45,240 bases of DNA from an uncultured Peptococcaceae bacterium (GCA_949289995.1 CASEQE010000060.1:1-45240); one strand, 5' to 3'. Shown: positions 1-9,964, numbered from the stretch's first letter. Translations and numbers: made by a program. The notes: generated by a model not told the origin, from the letters alone.

Positions 1-141
1 GGCGATCAACATGTGAAAGTGAAAGTGGTTACGCCTACCCATTTAAGCGAAGAACAAAAAGACTTGCTGCGTAAATTTGCGGATGGCAGTAAAGACGATG
101 GAGAGGATAAAAAGGGTTTTTTTGGTAAAATCTTTAAATAA
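1..141 (+). CDS. dnaJ: Chaperone DnaJ, C-terminal end (partial)
   Basis: Open from the first base of the window; 46 codons and a TAA stop. The peptide reads through a [20 protein letters not shown] segment, typical of the end of the second substrate-binding barrel of DnaJ and its dimerisation tail, and finishes with a Lys/Asp-rich tail ending GFFGKIFK, a common DnaJ terminus. DnaJ is the J-domain co-chaperone of DnaK; the J-domain and zinc centres lie outside the window. prmA directly downstream agrees with the usual Firmicutes order dnaJ-prmA, which supports the call despite the short fragment. Confidence 0.85.
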   Translation, partial: GDQHVKVKVVTPTHLSEEQKDLLRKFADGSKDDGEDKKGFFGKIFK

Positions 142-181
142 GCGGTATGGGCGGATCATGTCTATGCAGGACAAAATTTGG

Positions 182-213
182 AAAACGGCGGCTGGTAACA
201 GCCGCCGTTTTTT
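182..213 (+). terminator. Rho-independent terminator after dnaJ
   Basis: A perfect 13-bp stem (182-194 with 199-211) rich in GC, a GTAA loop and a run of T. It lies 40 bases after the dnaJ stop and closes the heat-shock operon ahead of prmA. Confidence 0.9.
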
Positions 214-257
214 GCTATAATCAAATGGTGAGACAGGATTGAGAAGAAGGAATATGT

Positions 258-1199
258 ATGGAATATTTGCAAATTATTATACATGCGCCTGCGCAACGAG
301 AAGATGAATTGACTGGACTACTTTTCTTATGGGGCGCGCAGGGCGTTGCTGTAGATGATCCCTCGATCATAGCCGCCCATTTGGCGGCAGGCGATTGGGA
401 TGCTTCCGTTTTTGACGGACAAACGATTTCAACTGGCCGGGTAACTTTATCGACAATGACGAACGACGATGCCGAAGGCAGAGAAATCTGCCGCCAAGTG
501 CGGGAATATTGTTGTAAAAATGAGGATTTAACTTGCCAAATTCAAAAACAGCCTGTCATGGATTGGCAAAAAAAATGGAAAGACAGTTTTCAGCCACTGA
601 CAGTGGGCAAACGGCTGGAAATATTGCCCTATTGGTTGTCGGGACAAAGCAAATCAGGCCGTATACCGATATTGGTGAATCCGGGGTTGGCATTTGGTAC
701 GGGCGAACACGCTACTACAGCAATGGTTTTGGAATTTTTGGAAGATTGTTTGTCTGCCGGAGATAGAGTGGGAGATATCGGTTGTGGTAGTGGTATCCTA
801 GCAATCACTGCTTTGCGTTTAGGCGCCTCTTTTGCAGCAGCCGTAGATATTGATCCGGTTTGTTGCCAGTCTTTAGCTGAACATTTACGGTTAAACGGTT
901 TTGCAGAAAATACTATTCCGTTATGGATTGCCGATGTTGTCCAGGACGCAAATTGCCGCAAGGCTTTAAAAGCGTTATCATTACATGTATATACTGCCAA
1001 TTTGACTGCCAGTTTATTGTCTAAATTGGCGCCATGCTTGGGAGATTTTTTGTTTTCCGGCAGTTTATTTATCTGCTCCGGCATTATTGACCAACGTAAA
1101 CAAGAAGTGCGAACTTGTTTGGAGAACAACGGTTTGATAATCCTACAGGAAAAAAATCGAGATGGATGGCAGGCGTATTTGTGCCGTAAGGAGGAATAA
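258..1199 (+). CDS. prmA: Ribosomal protein L11 methyltransferase PrmA
   Basis: A 313-residue SAM-dependent methyltransferase of the usual PrmA length that methylates ribosomal protein L11. The N-terminal part is the L11-recognition domain. Residues 143-154 (GLAFGTGEHATT) are the PrmA signature, and DIGCGSGI at 173-180 is the SAM-binding loop; the catalytic-loop motif reads NLTASLL. The ATG at 258 follows a GAGAAGAAGG ribosome binding site. Only three bases separate its stop from mtaB, so the two are cotranscribed. The position after dnaJ is standard in Firmicutes. Confidence 0.95.
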   Translation: MEYLQIIIHAPAQREDELTGLLFLWGAQGVAVDDPSIIAAHLAAGDWDASVFDGQTISTGRVTLSTMTNDDAEGREICRQVREYCCKNEDLTCQIQKQPVMDWQKKWKDSFQPLTVGKRLEILPYWLSGQSKSGRIPILVNPGLAFGTGEHATTAMVLEFLEDCLSAGDRVGDIGCGSGILAITALRLGASFAAAVDIDPVCCQSLAEHLRLNGFAENTIPLWIADVVQDANCRKALKALSLHVYTANLTASLLSKLAPCLGDFLFSGSLFICSGIIDQRKQEVRTCLENNGLIILQEKNRDGWQAYLCRKEE

Positions 1200-1202
1200 A
1201 CC

Positions 1203-2537
1203 ATGGCGCAAACTGGCAAACGTTTTGCTTTACATAGTTTGGGTTGTAAAGTAAATCAAGAAGAAGGACGTTCTCTGGCGGCATTGTTTTTAAGCCGGGG
1301 TTGGCAGGAGTGTGCTTTGGAAAATGAGGCGGATGTATATGTGATTAATGCTTGTGCGGTAACGCAAACCGCGGAAAGCAAAGCGCGAGCGTTATTACGG
1401 CGTTTGCGACGGCGTAATCCTCAGGCGATAATCGTCATATGCGGCTGTTATGGGCAAATTGCCGTGAATAAGGGCGATATTCCAGCGGAAGCAGATATGG
1501 TTGTAGGGGTAGAGGAACGAGCTATTTTGCCGGATTTGCTAGAGAAAAATATGACCTCCGGCGAGAAGCAGCAGCCTTTTTCTATGGCGCAGCCTTTGCA
1601 GTCGGGGCTGGCTTTTACCATGATTGCCGCTACTTCGGAGCAAAACAGAGCACGAGCCTATTTGAAAATAGAAGATGGTTGCCAAGAGTTTTGCCATTAT
1701 TGCATAGTACCCTATGCCCGAGGGCCGGTACGTTCTTTGCCACAAGCCCAAGCTGTGACCCAAGCTGCAGATTTGATAGCACAGGGGCACAGAGAAATTG
1801 TTATTAGCGGTGTACATATTGGCGCCTACGCAACCGATTTGCAAGATGGTAGCAATTTATCTGCGCTGATTCGACAGGTGGCAAATTTACCTGGTTGTTG
1901 CCGCTTGCGCTTAGGTTCTATTGAACCACAACAATTTACAGGGGAATTGCTGGAAACTTTGGCTGCAGAGCCGAAAATATGCCGTCATTTGCATATTCCA
2001 TTGCAGTCCGGTTGCGACAAAACTTTGCAGGCCATGGGGCGCAAATATGAAACCCAGGATTATGTAGCATTGATTAACCAGTTGCGACAGATTTGCCCGG
2101 AGATTGCCATTACTACCGATGTGATGGTGGGCTATCCCGGTGAAAGCGTGGAGGATTTTGAGCAAAGCCGGGACTTTTGCCAGCGTATAGGTTTTAGCAA
2201 AATGCATGTATTTCCTTACTCCCAGCGCCCAGGTACCCCTGCGGCTTTAGCCCCGTGTCAAATATCCAGAGAAGAGAAAAAAAGAAGGGCAGGCATTATG
2301 GGCGAAACAGCCCGACAATTGGCCCAGGCATATGGTGAACAGTTTATTGGTCATCCGCTTTTATTACTTGCAGAACAAGTGCAATGTGTGAACGGTACAA
2401 ATTACATTTCAGGGCATAGCGATAATTATTTGCCATTACTTGTGCCGCTAATATCCTGTTCCCAATGGTATCCAGGACAATTCATAGAGGTAAAGGGGGA
2501 TTTTTGGCAGGATGGCTATCTGTTTTCACGGCGATAA
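1203..2537 (+). CDS. mtaB: tRNA (N6-threonylcarbamoyladenosine(37)-C2)-methylthiotransferase MtaB
   Basis: A 444-residue radical-SAM methylthiotransferase that converts t6A37 to ms2t6A37 in ANN-decoding tRNAs. The N-terminal UPF0004 domain carries cluster cysteines C15 (LGCKVNQ), C51 (NACAVTQ) and C82 (CGCYGQ). The radical SAM triad is C160-x3-C164-x2-C167 (CQEFCHYC). A C-terminal TRAM-like RNA-binding part follows. The LGCKVNQ start separates MtaB from MiaB and RimO. A strong GTAAGGAGG site precedes the ATG, overlapping the end of prmA, which implies translational coupling. Confidence 0.93.
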   Translation: MAQTGKRFALHSLGCKVNQEEGRSLAALFLSRGWQECALENEADVYVINACAVTQTAESKARALLRRLRRRNPQAIIVICGCYGQIAVNKGDIPAEADMVVGVEERAILPDLLEKNMTSGEKQQPFSMAQPLQSGLAFTMIAATSEQNRARAYLKIEDGCQEFCHYCIVPYARGPVRSLPQAQAVTQAADLIAQGHREIVISGVHIGAYATDLQDGSNLSALIRQVANLPGCCRLRLGSIEPQQFTGELLETLAAEPKICRHLHIPLQSGCDKTLQAMGRKYETQDYVALINQLRQICPEIAITTDVMVGYPGESVEDFEQSRDFCQRIGFSKMHVFPYSQRPGTPAALAPCQISREEKKRRAGIMGETARQLAQAYGEQFIGHPLLLLAEQVQCVNGTNYISGHSDNYLPLLVPLISCSQWYPGQFIEVKGDFWQDGYLFSRR

Positions 2538-2576
2538 AAATTTTTATTTGTAATAGATTTATTATATATCGGCAGA

Positions 2577-2605
2577 TTGACATATAATAGGAAATTTGAT
2601 ATTAT
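2577..2605 (+). promoter_or_regulatory. Sigma-A promoter of glyQS
   Basis: TTGACA at 2577-2582, a 17-base spacer and TATTAT at 2600-2605. The expected start near 2612 leaves only about 25 bases of leader before the glyQ ATG, so there is no room for a T-box. Confidence 0.8.
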
Positions 2606-2637
2606 ACACTAGATGTAAACGCTAAGGAGTTGAGTAG

Positions 2638-3552
2638 ATGAATTTTCAGGATATAATTCTGGCCTTAAATCAGTTTTGGGGCGAAAGAGGCTGCATAATT
2701 ATTCAGCCTTATGATACGGAAAAAGGCGCCGGCACCATGAATCCTGCCACTGCCCTAAGGGCTTTGGGACCAGAACCATGGAATGCAGCTTATGTGGAAC
2801 CCTCCCGCCGTCCTACTGATGGACGTTATGGGGACAATCCTAACCGTTTGCAGCATTATTATCAATATCAGGTGCTGCTCAAGCCCTCTCCGGATAATAT
2901 TCAGGAAATGTATTTGGCTTCCCTAACCGCCATCGGCATTAAGGCTGAAGAACATGATATTCGTTTTGTGGAAGACAACTGGGAAAGTCCCACTTTAGGC
3001 GCTTGGGGATTGGGTTGGGAAGTGTGGTTGGACGGTATGGAAATTACCCAGTTCACCTATTTCCAACAATGCGGCGGCTTTGATTGCCACCCGGTATGTG
3101 GTGAGATTACCTATGGTATTGAAAGATTGGCTATGTTTATTCAAAAGGTAGACAGCGTTTATGATATAGAATGGGTTGATGGCGTTACCTATGGCGATGT
3201 ACACCATCAAAATGAAGTAGATTATTCCCGCTATAATTTTGAAATTGCCGATACGGCTATGCTGTTTAATCTTTTTGACCAATACGAAAAAGAAGGTTTG
3301 CGTTTGGTTCCTTTGGACATGCCGCAAGTTGCATATGATTATGCTTTAAAATGTTCTCATACGTTTAATTTGCTGGATGCCCGTAGTGCCATTTCCGTAA
3401 CGGAACGTCAAAGTTATATTGCCAGAGTGCGCCATTTGGCTCGTGCCTGCGCTGAAGCCTATTTGGCTCAAAGAACAAAAATGAACTTCCCCTTGATCAA
3501 AGATCCCCAATTAAGGGCGAGTTTAGGATTGGATCAGGAGGAACAAAAATGA
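2638..3552 (+). CDS. glyQ: Glycine--tRNA ligase alpha subunit
   Basis: 304 residues, the catalytic subunit of the alpha2beta2 bacterial glycyl-tRNA synthetase, which charges tRNA-Gly. It opens with [19 protein letters not shown] and contains the family's [19 protein letters not shown] and [17 protein letters not shown] blocks, both diagnostic for GlyQ, followed by the [19 protein letters not shown] motif region. AAGGAG lies nine bases before the ATG. The last four bases overlap glyS (ATGA), giving tight coupling of the two subunits. Confidence 0.97.
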   Translation: MNFQDIILALNQFWGERGCIIIQPYDTEKGAGTMNPATALRALGPEPWNAAYVEPSRRPTDGRYGDNPNRLQHYYQYQVLLKPSPDNIQEMYLASLTAIGIKAEEHDIRFVEDNWESPTLGAWGLGWEVWLDGMEITQFTYFQQCGGFDCHPVCGEITYGIERLAMFIQKVDSVYDIEWVDGVTYGDVHHQNEVDYSRYNFEIADTAMLFNLFDQYEKEGLRLVPLDMPQVAYDYALKCSHTFNLLDARSAISVTERQSYIARVRHLARACAEAYLAQRTKMNFPLIKDPQLRASLGLDQEEQK

Positions 3553-5675
3553 GCGGCGAAACGAGAGATTTTTTATTAGAAATAGGTTTGGAAGAAGTAC
3601 CTGCCCGGTTTTTACCTTCCTCTGTACAGCAATTAGCGGATTTAAGCCAAAAGGCTTTTGAGGGCGCCGGACTCAACTATGGCGATCTGCACGTATATGC
3701 TACGCCCCGTCGTTTGGCTCTATTGGTATCAGATTTGGCTGTCAAAGCAGAAGATGTGGAAACAGAAGTGAAAGGCCCCAGCGTGGCTGCAGCATATGAT
3801 AGCAATGGCCAACCCACCAAAGCATTGCTGGGTTTTTGCAAAGGCCATGGCTTGCAAAGCCAAGATGTATATCAAAAAGAATTATCCGGAAATCTGTATA
3901 TTTTTGCAACCAAAAAAACTTTGGGTAAAGAAGCCAACGAGCTTTTGCCGGATTTGATTTATGGTTTAATTAATAAGCTGTATTTTCCTAAACCGATGCG
4001 TTGGGGATATGAGACGATGCGTTTCGTCCGGCCAGTGCGTTGGTTGATTGCTTTGTTTGGCGACCAGGTCATTCCCATTGAATTGGCAGGGGTACATGCA
4101 GGTAATGTCAGCCGTGGTCATCGTCTTTTGGGCAGTGATCACATTGTTATCGAAAATCCCAGCCAATATTTAGATAAACTTGCTGAGAATTATGTGATTT
4201 GTGATCAGGATCGTCGTTTGACCATGATTAGAGAGCAAATAGCCAAAGTAGCTCATTCTTTAGACGGGGTTGTGGCTGAAGATCCGGAACTTTTAGAAGA
4301 AGTTGTATATTTGGTGGAATATCCTACAGCATTGTCCGGCGGTTTTGATGAAAAATATTTGTCTATTCCTGCAGAGTTAATCATTACCCCCATGCGGGAA
4401 CATCAGCGCTATTTCCCTGTGTACAAACGGGATGGTTCTTTGGCGCCGAAGTTTATTACTGTTCGCAATGGCGATGACCGTTTTTTGGATATTGTTGCCG
4501 CCGGAAACGAAAAAGTATTGCGGGCTCGCTTGGCCGATGCGGAATTTTTCTACACGGAAGATTTAAAAGACAATATGGAAGAACGGGTAGAGGAATTACG
4601 TAATGTAGTGTTCCATGAAAAATTGGGAACCATGCGGGCAAAAGTTGCGCGCATCGGTAAATTGGCACTTTATTTAGGAGAACAATTGGCATTTAACCCG
4701 GAAGAAATGAAACAGATTGGCCGGGCTGCTTATTTAGCCAAATCGGACTTAGGTAGTCGTGTGGTATATGAATTTCCGGAATTGCAGGGAATTATCGGCG
4801 AAGATTACGCTTTGGCTGCTGGTGAAGAACCCGTTGTGGCACAGGCGATTCGCGAACATTACTTACCGCGCTTTGCCGGGGATGACTTGCCGGAAAGCAA
4901 GCCTGGCATTGCAGTGGCTTTGGCGGATAAATTAGATTCTCTAGCCGGTTTCTTTGCCGTGGGCATGATTCCTACCGGCTCGCAAGATCCTTACGCTTTA
5001 CGCCGGGCGGCCACAGGTTGCGCACAGATTATTGTGCAAAAGAAATTGCATTTGGATTTGCGGCAAGTTATGCAATACGCTTTACAACTTTTCAAACAAG
5101 ATGTTCCGGATTTGGCGGCGATACAAGATGAGGCGGTTATTTCTGCCCTGATCGGCTTTTTCAAACAACGTTTGGATAATATTATGGACGATGAAGGGTT
5201 GACTTACGACATTGTGAATGCGGTTTCCGTTTTGCCAGATACGGATTTGTATACTATTTTACGAAAAGCCTATGCTTTATATCATCACCGACAAGGCCAA
5301 GCGTTTGTATCGTTGCTGGCCGGATTTACCCGTGCTGCAAATTTATTACGCTCTGCCAAGGAAAAAGGCTATATTAACGAAGAACAAGCTTTGGAAGTAC
5401 GAGAAGATTTATTTCAGGATGATAGCGAAAAAGCTTTGTGGCGTGAGCGAAACCAGACAGCGGCAAAAGTTCGTACTGCATTGGATAAAGCCGATTATGA
5501 AACGGCATTGGATGCCGTTAGCGAGTTGACGGATTCTATCAATCGCTTCTTTGATGCGGTGATGGTAATGGATAATGATGCGGCAGTACGGAATAACCGT
5601 TTGGCTTTACTTTCGCAGGTTACGGTTTTGACAAAAGAAATAGGCGATTTAAGTAAAATTGTGGAAAATAATTAA
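3549..5675 (+). CDS. glyS: Glycine--tRNA ligase beta subunit
   Basis: 708 residues, the tRNA-recognising beta subunit of tetrameric GlyRS. It begins with [18 protein letters not shown], includes [11 protein letters not shown] and RGHRLLG blocks, the central HD-like helical region, and a C-terminal anticodon-binding-type domain containing NRLALLSQV, as in the family. The start overlaps the glyQ stop by four bases and is preceded by CAGGAGG inside glyQ. Length is normal (about 690-710). Confidence 0.97.
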   Translation: MSGETRDFLLEIGLEEVPARFLPSSVQQLADLSQKAFEGAGLNYGDLHVYATPRRLALLVSDLAVKAEDVETEVKGPSVAAAYDSNGQPTKALLGFCKGHGLQSQDVYQKELSGNLYIFATKKTLGKEANELLPDLIYGLINKLYFPKPMRWGYETMRFVRPVRWLIALFGDQVIPIELAGVHAGNVSRGHRLLGSDHIVIENPSQYLDKLAENYVICDQDRRLTMIREQIAKVAHSLDGVVAEDPELLEEVVYLVEYPTALSGGFDEKYLSIPAELIITPMREHQRYFPVYKRDGSLAPKFITVRNGDDRFLDIVAAGNEKVLRARLADAEFFYTEDLKDNMEERVEELRNVVFHEKLGTMRAKVARIGKLALYLGEQLAFNPEEMKQIGRAAYLAKSDLGSRVVYEFPELQGIIGEDYALAAGEEPVVAQAIREHYLPRFAGDDLPESKPGIAVALADKLDSLAGFFAVGMIPTGSQDPYALRRAATGCAQIIVQKKLHLDLRQVMQYALQLFKQDVPDLAAIQDEAVISALIGFFKQRLDNIMDDEGLTYDIVNAVSVLPDTDLYTILRKAYALYHHRQGQAFVSLLAGFTRAANLLRSAKEKGYINEEQALEVREDLFQDDSEKALWRERNQTAAKVRTALDKADYETALDAVSELTDSINRFFDAVMVMDNDAAVRNNRLALLSQVTVLTKEIGDLSKIVENN

Positions 5676-5744
5676 GAAGTTGATTGGTACGTTAATGAAA
5701 TTTGGGGTTTGTTAGCGTATACAAATAATGGGAGGAATGGATTA

Positions 5745-8363
5745 ATGAGCAAATTTGTGTATCAGTTCAAAGAAGGCGACGCCAGCATGAAAAATCTGCT
5801 GGGTGGTAAAGGCGCCAACTTGGCAGAAATGACCAAATTGGGTATGCCGATTCCCCAGGGATTTACCATTACCACTGAGGCTTGCAATGAATATTATCGT
5901 TGTGGCCAAACGGTTTCCCAGGAAATCAAAGATCAAATTTTGGCCGCTTTGAAAGAACTGGAAAATATTTCCGGCAAAAAATTTGGCGATAACGCCAATC
6001 CTTTGTTGGTTTCGGTACGTTCCGGCGCCCGCGCATCCATGCCGGGTATGATGGATACCATTTTGAATTTGGGCTTAAACGACGTAGCAGTAGAAGCAGT
6101 GGCGCAACGTACCGGTAATCCCCGGTTTGCCTATGATTCCTACCGCCGTTTTATTCAAATGTTTGCCGATGTTGTTAAAGAAGTAGCCAAATCTCGTTTT
6201 GAACGGGTATTGGACGGTATTAAAGAAAGCAAAAATATCCATTTTGATAACGAAATGACCGCCGAGGATTTGAAAGAAGTCATCAATAGTTTCAAAGCTA
6301 TTTATAAAGAAAACGTTGGTGAAGATTTCCCCCAAGATCCGCTGGTACAATTAATGGAAGCGGTTACCGCCGTATTCCGTTCCTGGAATAATCCTCGTGC
6401 TATCGTTTATCGCCGTATGAATGATATCCCTGGCGACTGGGGGACTGCCGTTAACGTGCAAATGATGGTATTTGGCAATATGGGGGATACCTCCGGTACC
6501 GGTGTGGCCTTTACCCGCAATCCTGCCACCGGCGAAAAGAAAATTTTTGGCGAATATTTGATCAACGCCCAGGGCGAAGACGTGGTGGCTGGTATTCGTA
6601 CCCCCAAACCCATCGCCGTTTTGGAAACGGATATGCCGGAAGTTTATAAGCAATTTGTGGATATTGCTACCCGTTTGGAAAACCATTATAAAGATATGCA
6701 GGATATGGAATTTACGATTGAAGACGGCAAATTGTTCTTCCTGCAAACCCGTAACGGCAAACGTACCGCCGCCGCAGCATTGAAAATTGCCGTGGATTTG
6801 GTGGACGAAGGCATGATTAGCGAAAAAGAAGCTCTGTTGAAAGTGGATCCCAAACAATTGGATCAATTGCTCCATCCCACTTTTAAACCGGAAGCTTTGA
6901 AAGCCGCCCAGGCCATTGGCGCTGGTTTGCCGGCCAGCCCCGGTAGTGCCGCCGGTCGGATTTATTTTAGCGCTGAGGATGCAAAGAAAGCGCATAATGA
7001 GAATAAAGAACGGGTTATTTTGGCTCGTTTGGAAACCTCTCCTGAGGATATTGAAGGTATGGTCGCGGCGGAAGGCGTTATCACCATCCGCGGCGGTATG
7101 ACTTCGCATGCTGCCGTTGTTGCCAGAGGTATGGGCACTTGCTGCGTTGCCGGTTGCGGCGAAGCCAAAATTGATGAAGCTGCCAAAACCTTTATCCTGG
7201 GCGGCGTAACCTTCCATGAAGGCGATTATATCTCTTTGGACGGCAGTACCGGTAAAGTTTATGCTGGCGATGTAGCTACCGCTCCGGCGGCGATCACCGG
7301 TGATTTTGCCCGCTTTATGTCCTGGGCTGATAAATATCGTAAATTGATGGTTCGCGCCAATGCTGATACCCCCAAAGATGCATTGAATGCGGTGAACTTT
7401 GGCGCGCAGGGTATTGGTCTGACTCGTACAGAGCATATGTTCTTTAAAGAAGATCGTATTCCGCGGATGCGGCAAATGATTTTGTCCAAAACGGAAGAAG
7501 ACCGTCGCAAAGCTTTGGCTTATTTGCTGGAAATGCAACGGGAAGACTTTATCGGCATTTATGAAGCGATGGAAGAAAGACCGGTTACCGTCCGCTTGCT
7601 GGATCCGCCTCTCCATGAATTCCTGCCGCAGAATGAAGCCGATATGGCGGCTTTGGCTAAAGAAATGGGCGTTACTTTGGCTGACGTCAAAGCCCGCGCT
7701 GCCGAATTGCATGAATTCAATCCGATGATGGGTCATCGTGGCTGCCGTTTGTGCGTTACCTATCCGGAAATTGCTGAAATGCAGGCCCGCGCTATTATTG
7801 AAGCCGCTTGCCATGTGAAAAAGAATAAAGGCTTGAATATTGTGCCGGAAATTATGATTCCTTTGGTAGGCGAACCGAAAGAGTTGAAATATGTGGCTGA
7901 TATTGTCAAAGCTACAGCGGATAAAGTGATTGCTGAATCCGGTTTAGAAATGAAATATATGATCGGTACGATGATTGAAATTCCGCGCGCCGCTTTGTTG
8001 GCGGATGAAATTGCTGAAACCGCTCAATTCTTCTCCTTCGGTACCAACGATTTGACGCAAATGACTTTTGGTTTCTCCCGGGATGATGCTGGCGCATTCT
8101 TGGATGAATACTATAAAAAACAAATTTATGAAAGCGATCCCTTTGCCCGTATCGACTTCAAAGGCGTTGGCAAACTGATGAAGATGGCGGTTGAATTGGG
8201 CCGTAAAACTCGTCCTGATATTAAATTGGGCATCTGCGGCGAACATGGCGGTGATCCCGCTTCGGTAGAATTCTGCCATCAGATTGGTCTCAATTATGTC
8301 AGTTGCTCCCCCTTCCGTGTACCGATTGCTCGTTTGGCTGCTGCTCAGGCTGCGATCAAATAA
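5745..8363 (+). CDS. ppdK: Pyruvate, phosphate dikinase
   Basis: 872 residues. It interconverts pyruvate, ATP and phosphate with phosphoenolpyruvate, AMP and pyrophosphate; in anaerobes it serves either glycolysis or gluconeogenesis. The N-terminal ATP-grasp domain starts YQFKEGDASMKNLLGGKGAN. The phosphohistidine domain has GGMTSHAAVVARGMG with H455, and the PEP/pyruvate TIM barrel has CGEHGGDP with C831; both numbers coincide with the catalytic residues of the Clostridium symbiosum enzyme. The ATG at 5745 follows GGGAGG; a longer frame from a TTG at 5709 has no good ribosome binding site and is rejected. Confidence 0.97.
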   Translation: MSKFVYQFKEGDASMKNLLGGKGANLAEMTKLGMPIPQGFTITTEACNEYYRCGQTVSQEIKDQILAALKELENISGKKFGDNANPLLVSVRSGARASMPGMMDTILNLGLNDVAVEAVAQRTGNPRFAYDSYRRFIQMFADVVKEVAKSRFERVLDGIKESKNIHFDNEMTAEDLKEVINSFKAIYKENVGEDFPQDPLVQLMEAVTAVFRSWNNPRAIVYRRMNDIPGDWGTAVNVQMMVFGNMGDTSGTGVAFTRNPATGEKKIFGEYLINAQGEDVVAGIRTPKPIAVLETDMPEVYKQFVDIATRLENHYKDMQDMEFTIEDGKLFFLQTRNGKRTAAAALKIAVDLVDEGMISEKEALLKVDPKQLDQLLHPTFKPEALKAAQAIGAGLPASPGSAAGRIYFSAEDAKKAHNENKERVILARLETSPEDIEGMVAAEGVITIRGGMTSHAAVVARGMGTCCVAGCGEAKIDEAAKTFILGGVTFHEGDYISLDGSTGKVYAGDVATAPAAITGDFARFMSWADKYRKLMVRANADTPKDALNAVNFGAQGIGLTRTEHMFFKEDRIPRMRQMILSKTEEDRRKALAYLLEMQREDFIGIYEAMEERPVTVRLLDPPLHEFLPQNEADMAALAKEMGVTLADVKARAAELHEFNPMMGHRGCRLCVTYPEIAEMQARAIIEAACHVKKNKGLNIVPEIMIPLVGEPKELKYVADIVKATADKVIAESGLEMKYMIGTMIEIPRAALLADEIAETAQFFSFGTNDLTQMTFGFSRDDAGAFLDEYYKKQIYESDPFARIDFKGVGKLMKMAVELGRKTRPDIKLGICGEHGGDPASVEFCHQIGLNYVSCSPFRVPIARLAAAQAAIK

Positions 8364-8420
8364 ATGGCAAACAGTTGCTAACGAAGAATGAATCTTTTAT
8401 AGCTCATACATTTTATCATG

Positions 8421-8452
8421 TTAAAACCGGCGGGGTTACCCGCCGGTTTTAA
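8421..8452 (+). terminator. Terminator after ppdK
   Basis: A perfect 14-bp stem (8421-8434 with 8439-8452) around a GTTA loop, beginning TTAAAACCGG and ending in TTTTAA. It is symmetrical and could stop transcription from either side. Confidence 0.8.
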
Positions 8453-8735
8453 CGTCCCCGGGAGATAAGGTACATATCTCTATTGGTTTTTTGTATACCG
8501 AGCGGGGATATGCGTTGGAATTCCGTATCATCTAATTTTATCGTTAAACGATAATGGTTATGTAGTTTATAGGTTTGTAAAGGCCGCCTATTGTATGATG
8601 TAGGGCGTTGATTTCCAGGTGGTATCTATGGTTATAGACAGCTGGAAAGCTGTATAATATATGGCTGCCGTTTAACGTATGTTACAAGATCATGAAAAGC
8701 ATAGGTTCGTGGATTGAAAAAGGATTATGTATTAT
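8453..8735. other. Intergenic region without a recognised gene
   Basis: 283 bases between the ppdK terminator and the flavodoxin gene. No convincing frame with a ribosome binding site is seen on either strand. Small inverted repeats occur, such as ACAGCT-N4-AGCTGT at 8638-8653, but none forms a clear terminator for the minus-strand operon that ends at 8736. Confidence 0.6.
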
Positions 8736-9161
8736 CTAGGATAGCAGGGCGGCGCCTAAAGCTTTGCATGCCGCTACGGCATCGTTGTCAGGCGCTTCAT
8801 TGCAAATGACGCTTTCTGTAGCTAAAATAGCCCCGTCGCTTAGGCATGTTTCTTCCCAATCACGCATCCATTCTCCATCTCCCCAGCCGTAAGAACCAAA
8901 TAAAGCAATGTTTTTGCCGTTTAATTTGCTTTTACAATCGAAAAACATGGGTGCAAATTCATTTTCTTCCAATTGCTCGGCTCCCATTGATGGACAACCA
9001 AAAGCGATAGCATCATATGTGTCGATCTGATCCGAAGAAAAGTCCGCGGCTTGCAATATCGTTACTTCTCCTCCATGTTCTCGAGCGCCTTCCGCTACTG
9101 CGTTTGCCATAGCTTCTGTATTGCCTGTTCCGCTCCAATAGACCACTGCAATTTTATTCAT
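8736..9161 (-). CDS. Flavodoxin
   Basis: 141 residues, a short-chain FMN-binding electron carrier. The phosphate-binding loop near the N-terminus reads VVYWSGTGNTEAMA (family T/S-x-T-G-x-T). The isoalloxazine-contacting loops are FGCPSMGAEQLE and FGSYGWGDGEWM, as in clostridial flavodoxins. The start is MNKIAVVYW at 9161, preceded by AGAAAGGAA; a nine-codon upstream extension is unlikely. It lies 37 bases after the DUF3793 gene and is cotranscribed with it. Flavodoxin usually replaces ferredoxin under iron limitation, which fits a metal-responsive promoter upstream. Confidence 0.92.
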   Translation of the reverse strand: MNKIAVVYWSGTGNTEAMANAVAEGAREHGGEVTILQAADFSSDQIDTYDAIAFGCPSMGAEQLEENEFAPMFFDCKSKLNGKNIALFGSYGWGDGEWMRDWEETCLSDGAILATESVICNEAPDNDAVAACKALGAALLS

Positions 9162-9198
9162 ATACTGTTTTTCCTTTCTAAATATCATATTCTTTATC

Positions 9199-9750
9199 TT
9201 AACCGGCTACGGTTAATCTCTCTAGAGGTATGCCCTTGGCATATTGAGCGCAGTATATTTCAGTGCATTTTTTAAAGCGCCTAAAGCTGTTTTTGGCTAG
9301 AGCTTCGTCGCCATAAACCTTCCAATAGCCGGTGCATTTACAGCGATAGCTAGAATTATTAATAAAACCATACACATCTTCCGGCGGATATCCTAGAAAA
9401 AGACCAATTTCATGGGGGAATTCTTTGTCTAGTGCTAATTTATTTATTAGATGTATGATACAGACGGCAGGATGGGGACTGAAATAACCTTTTTCTGTTA
9501 ATAGTTTTTGTGCTGCTGCTTGCTGAAAATCTCGTGATAAATGCGAAATACGATATACGTAGATTAATGCTTTTTGATTTCTATATCGCAATGGCAATGC
9601 ACGCAATCCCTTACGGACAATTGCATGATTCCATTGACGAATACAACCACGCATAAGCTTATCGTTGGCAAAAGGACAAACAAATAAATTGCCTGTTTTT
9701 AAGCCGGCAAGGGTCGGTGAACTATGTTTAATAAGCATATCTATTGCCAC
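9199..9750 (-). CDS. DUF3793 family protein
   Basis: 183 residues with a GTG start eight bases after GGAGG. It matches the DUF3793 pattern as I recall it: HSSPTLAGLKTGNLF near the N-terminus, FPHEIGLFLGYPPEDVYGFI in the middle, and a Cys-containing end (CKCTGYWKVYGDE, RRFKKCTEIYC) closing with LERLTV. The biochemical function of this family is unknown to me. It is usually found beside a flavodoxin gene in anaerobes, often near ferrous iron transport genes, so an iron or redox role is a reasonable inference only. Confidence 0.85.
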   Translation of the reverse strand: MAIDMLIKHSSPTLAGLKTGNLFVCPFANDKLMRGCIRQWNHAIVRKGLRALPLRYRNQKALIYVYRISHLSRDFQQAAAQKLLTEKGYFSPHPAVCIIHLINKLALDKEFPHEIGLFLGYPPEDVYGFINNSSYRCKCTGYWKVYGDEALAKNSFRRFKKCTEIYCAQYAKGIPLERLTVAG

Positions 9751-9810
9751 TATATCAACCTCCTTGGTTTGGTTTTTTGATAAAAACTTTTTTGCTATAG
9801 GCGAAATATA

Positions 9811-9830
9811 TGGTTAGCACATACTAACCA
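9811..9830. promoter_or_regulatory. Operator-like dyad 2 (downstream copy)
   Basis: Perfect inverted repeat TGGTTAG-N6-CTAACCA. It shares the GTTAG-N6-CTAAC core with the dyad at 9882-9899, with centres exactly 70 bases apart. On the minus strand it falls about 70-90 bases into the transcript of the DUF3793-flavodoxin operon. Confidence 0.6.
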
Positions 9831-9881
9831 TAGTTAAAAAAATTTATTATGTATTTATTAGCTGTATTATTGTGGAAATCA

Positions 9882-9899
9882 AGTTAGTTTCAACTAACT
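9882..9899. promoter_or_regulatory. Operator-like dyad 1 at the transcription start
   Basis: Perfect inverted repeat AGTTAG-N6-CTAACT, placed six bases after the minus-strand -10 box, so it would cover the transcription start. This is the classic position for a repressor site. The half-sites resemble those of DtxR/IdeR operators, but the spacing is longer; the regulator is not identifiable from the window. Confidence 0.65.
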
Positions 9900-9905
9900 A
9901 TGGAG

Positions 9906-9934
9906 AATATATCATAATTATCTCTACCTGTCAA
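9906..9934 (-). promoter_or_regulatory. Promoter of the DUF3793-flavodoxin operon
   Basis: On the minus strand: TTGACA (9934-9929), 17 bases, TATATT (9911-9906). This is a near-consensus sigma-A promoter; the predicted start is near 9899, inside dyad 1. Confidence 0.8.
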
Positions 9935-9964
9935 TAAGGATTTATTTACCATATTTATTGGTAA

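Noticed and set aside
2538-2637. T-box leader before glyQS
   Set aside because: The promoter at 2577-2605 leaves a leader of only about 25 bases.
5709-5744. Upstream TTG start for ppdK
   Set aside because: The ATG at 5745 has a GGGAGG site and gives catalytic residue numbers H455 and C831 as in the known enzyme.
6351-7814. A 487-codon open frame on the minus strand inside ppdK
   Set aside because: It is antisense to an intact, well-recognised gene, has no ribosome binding site, and its translation shows no family motif; it results from codon bias in ppdK.
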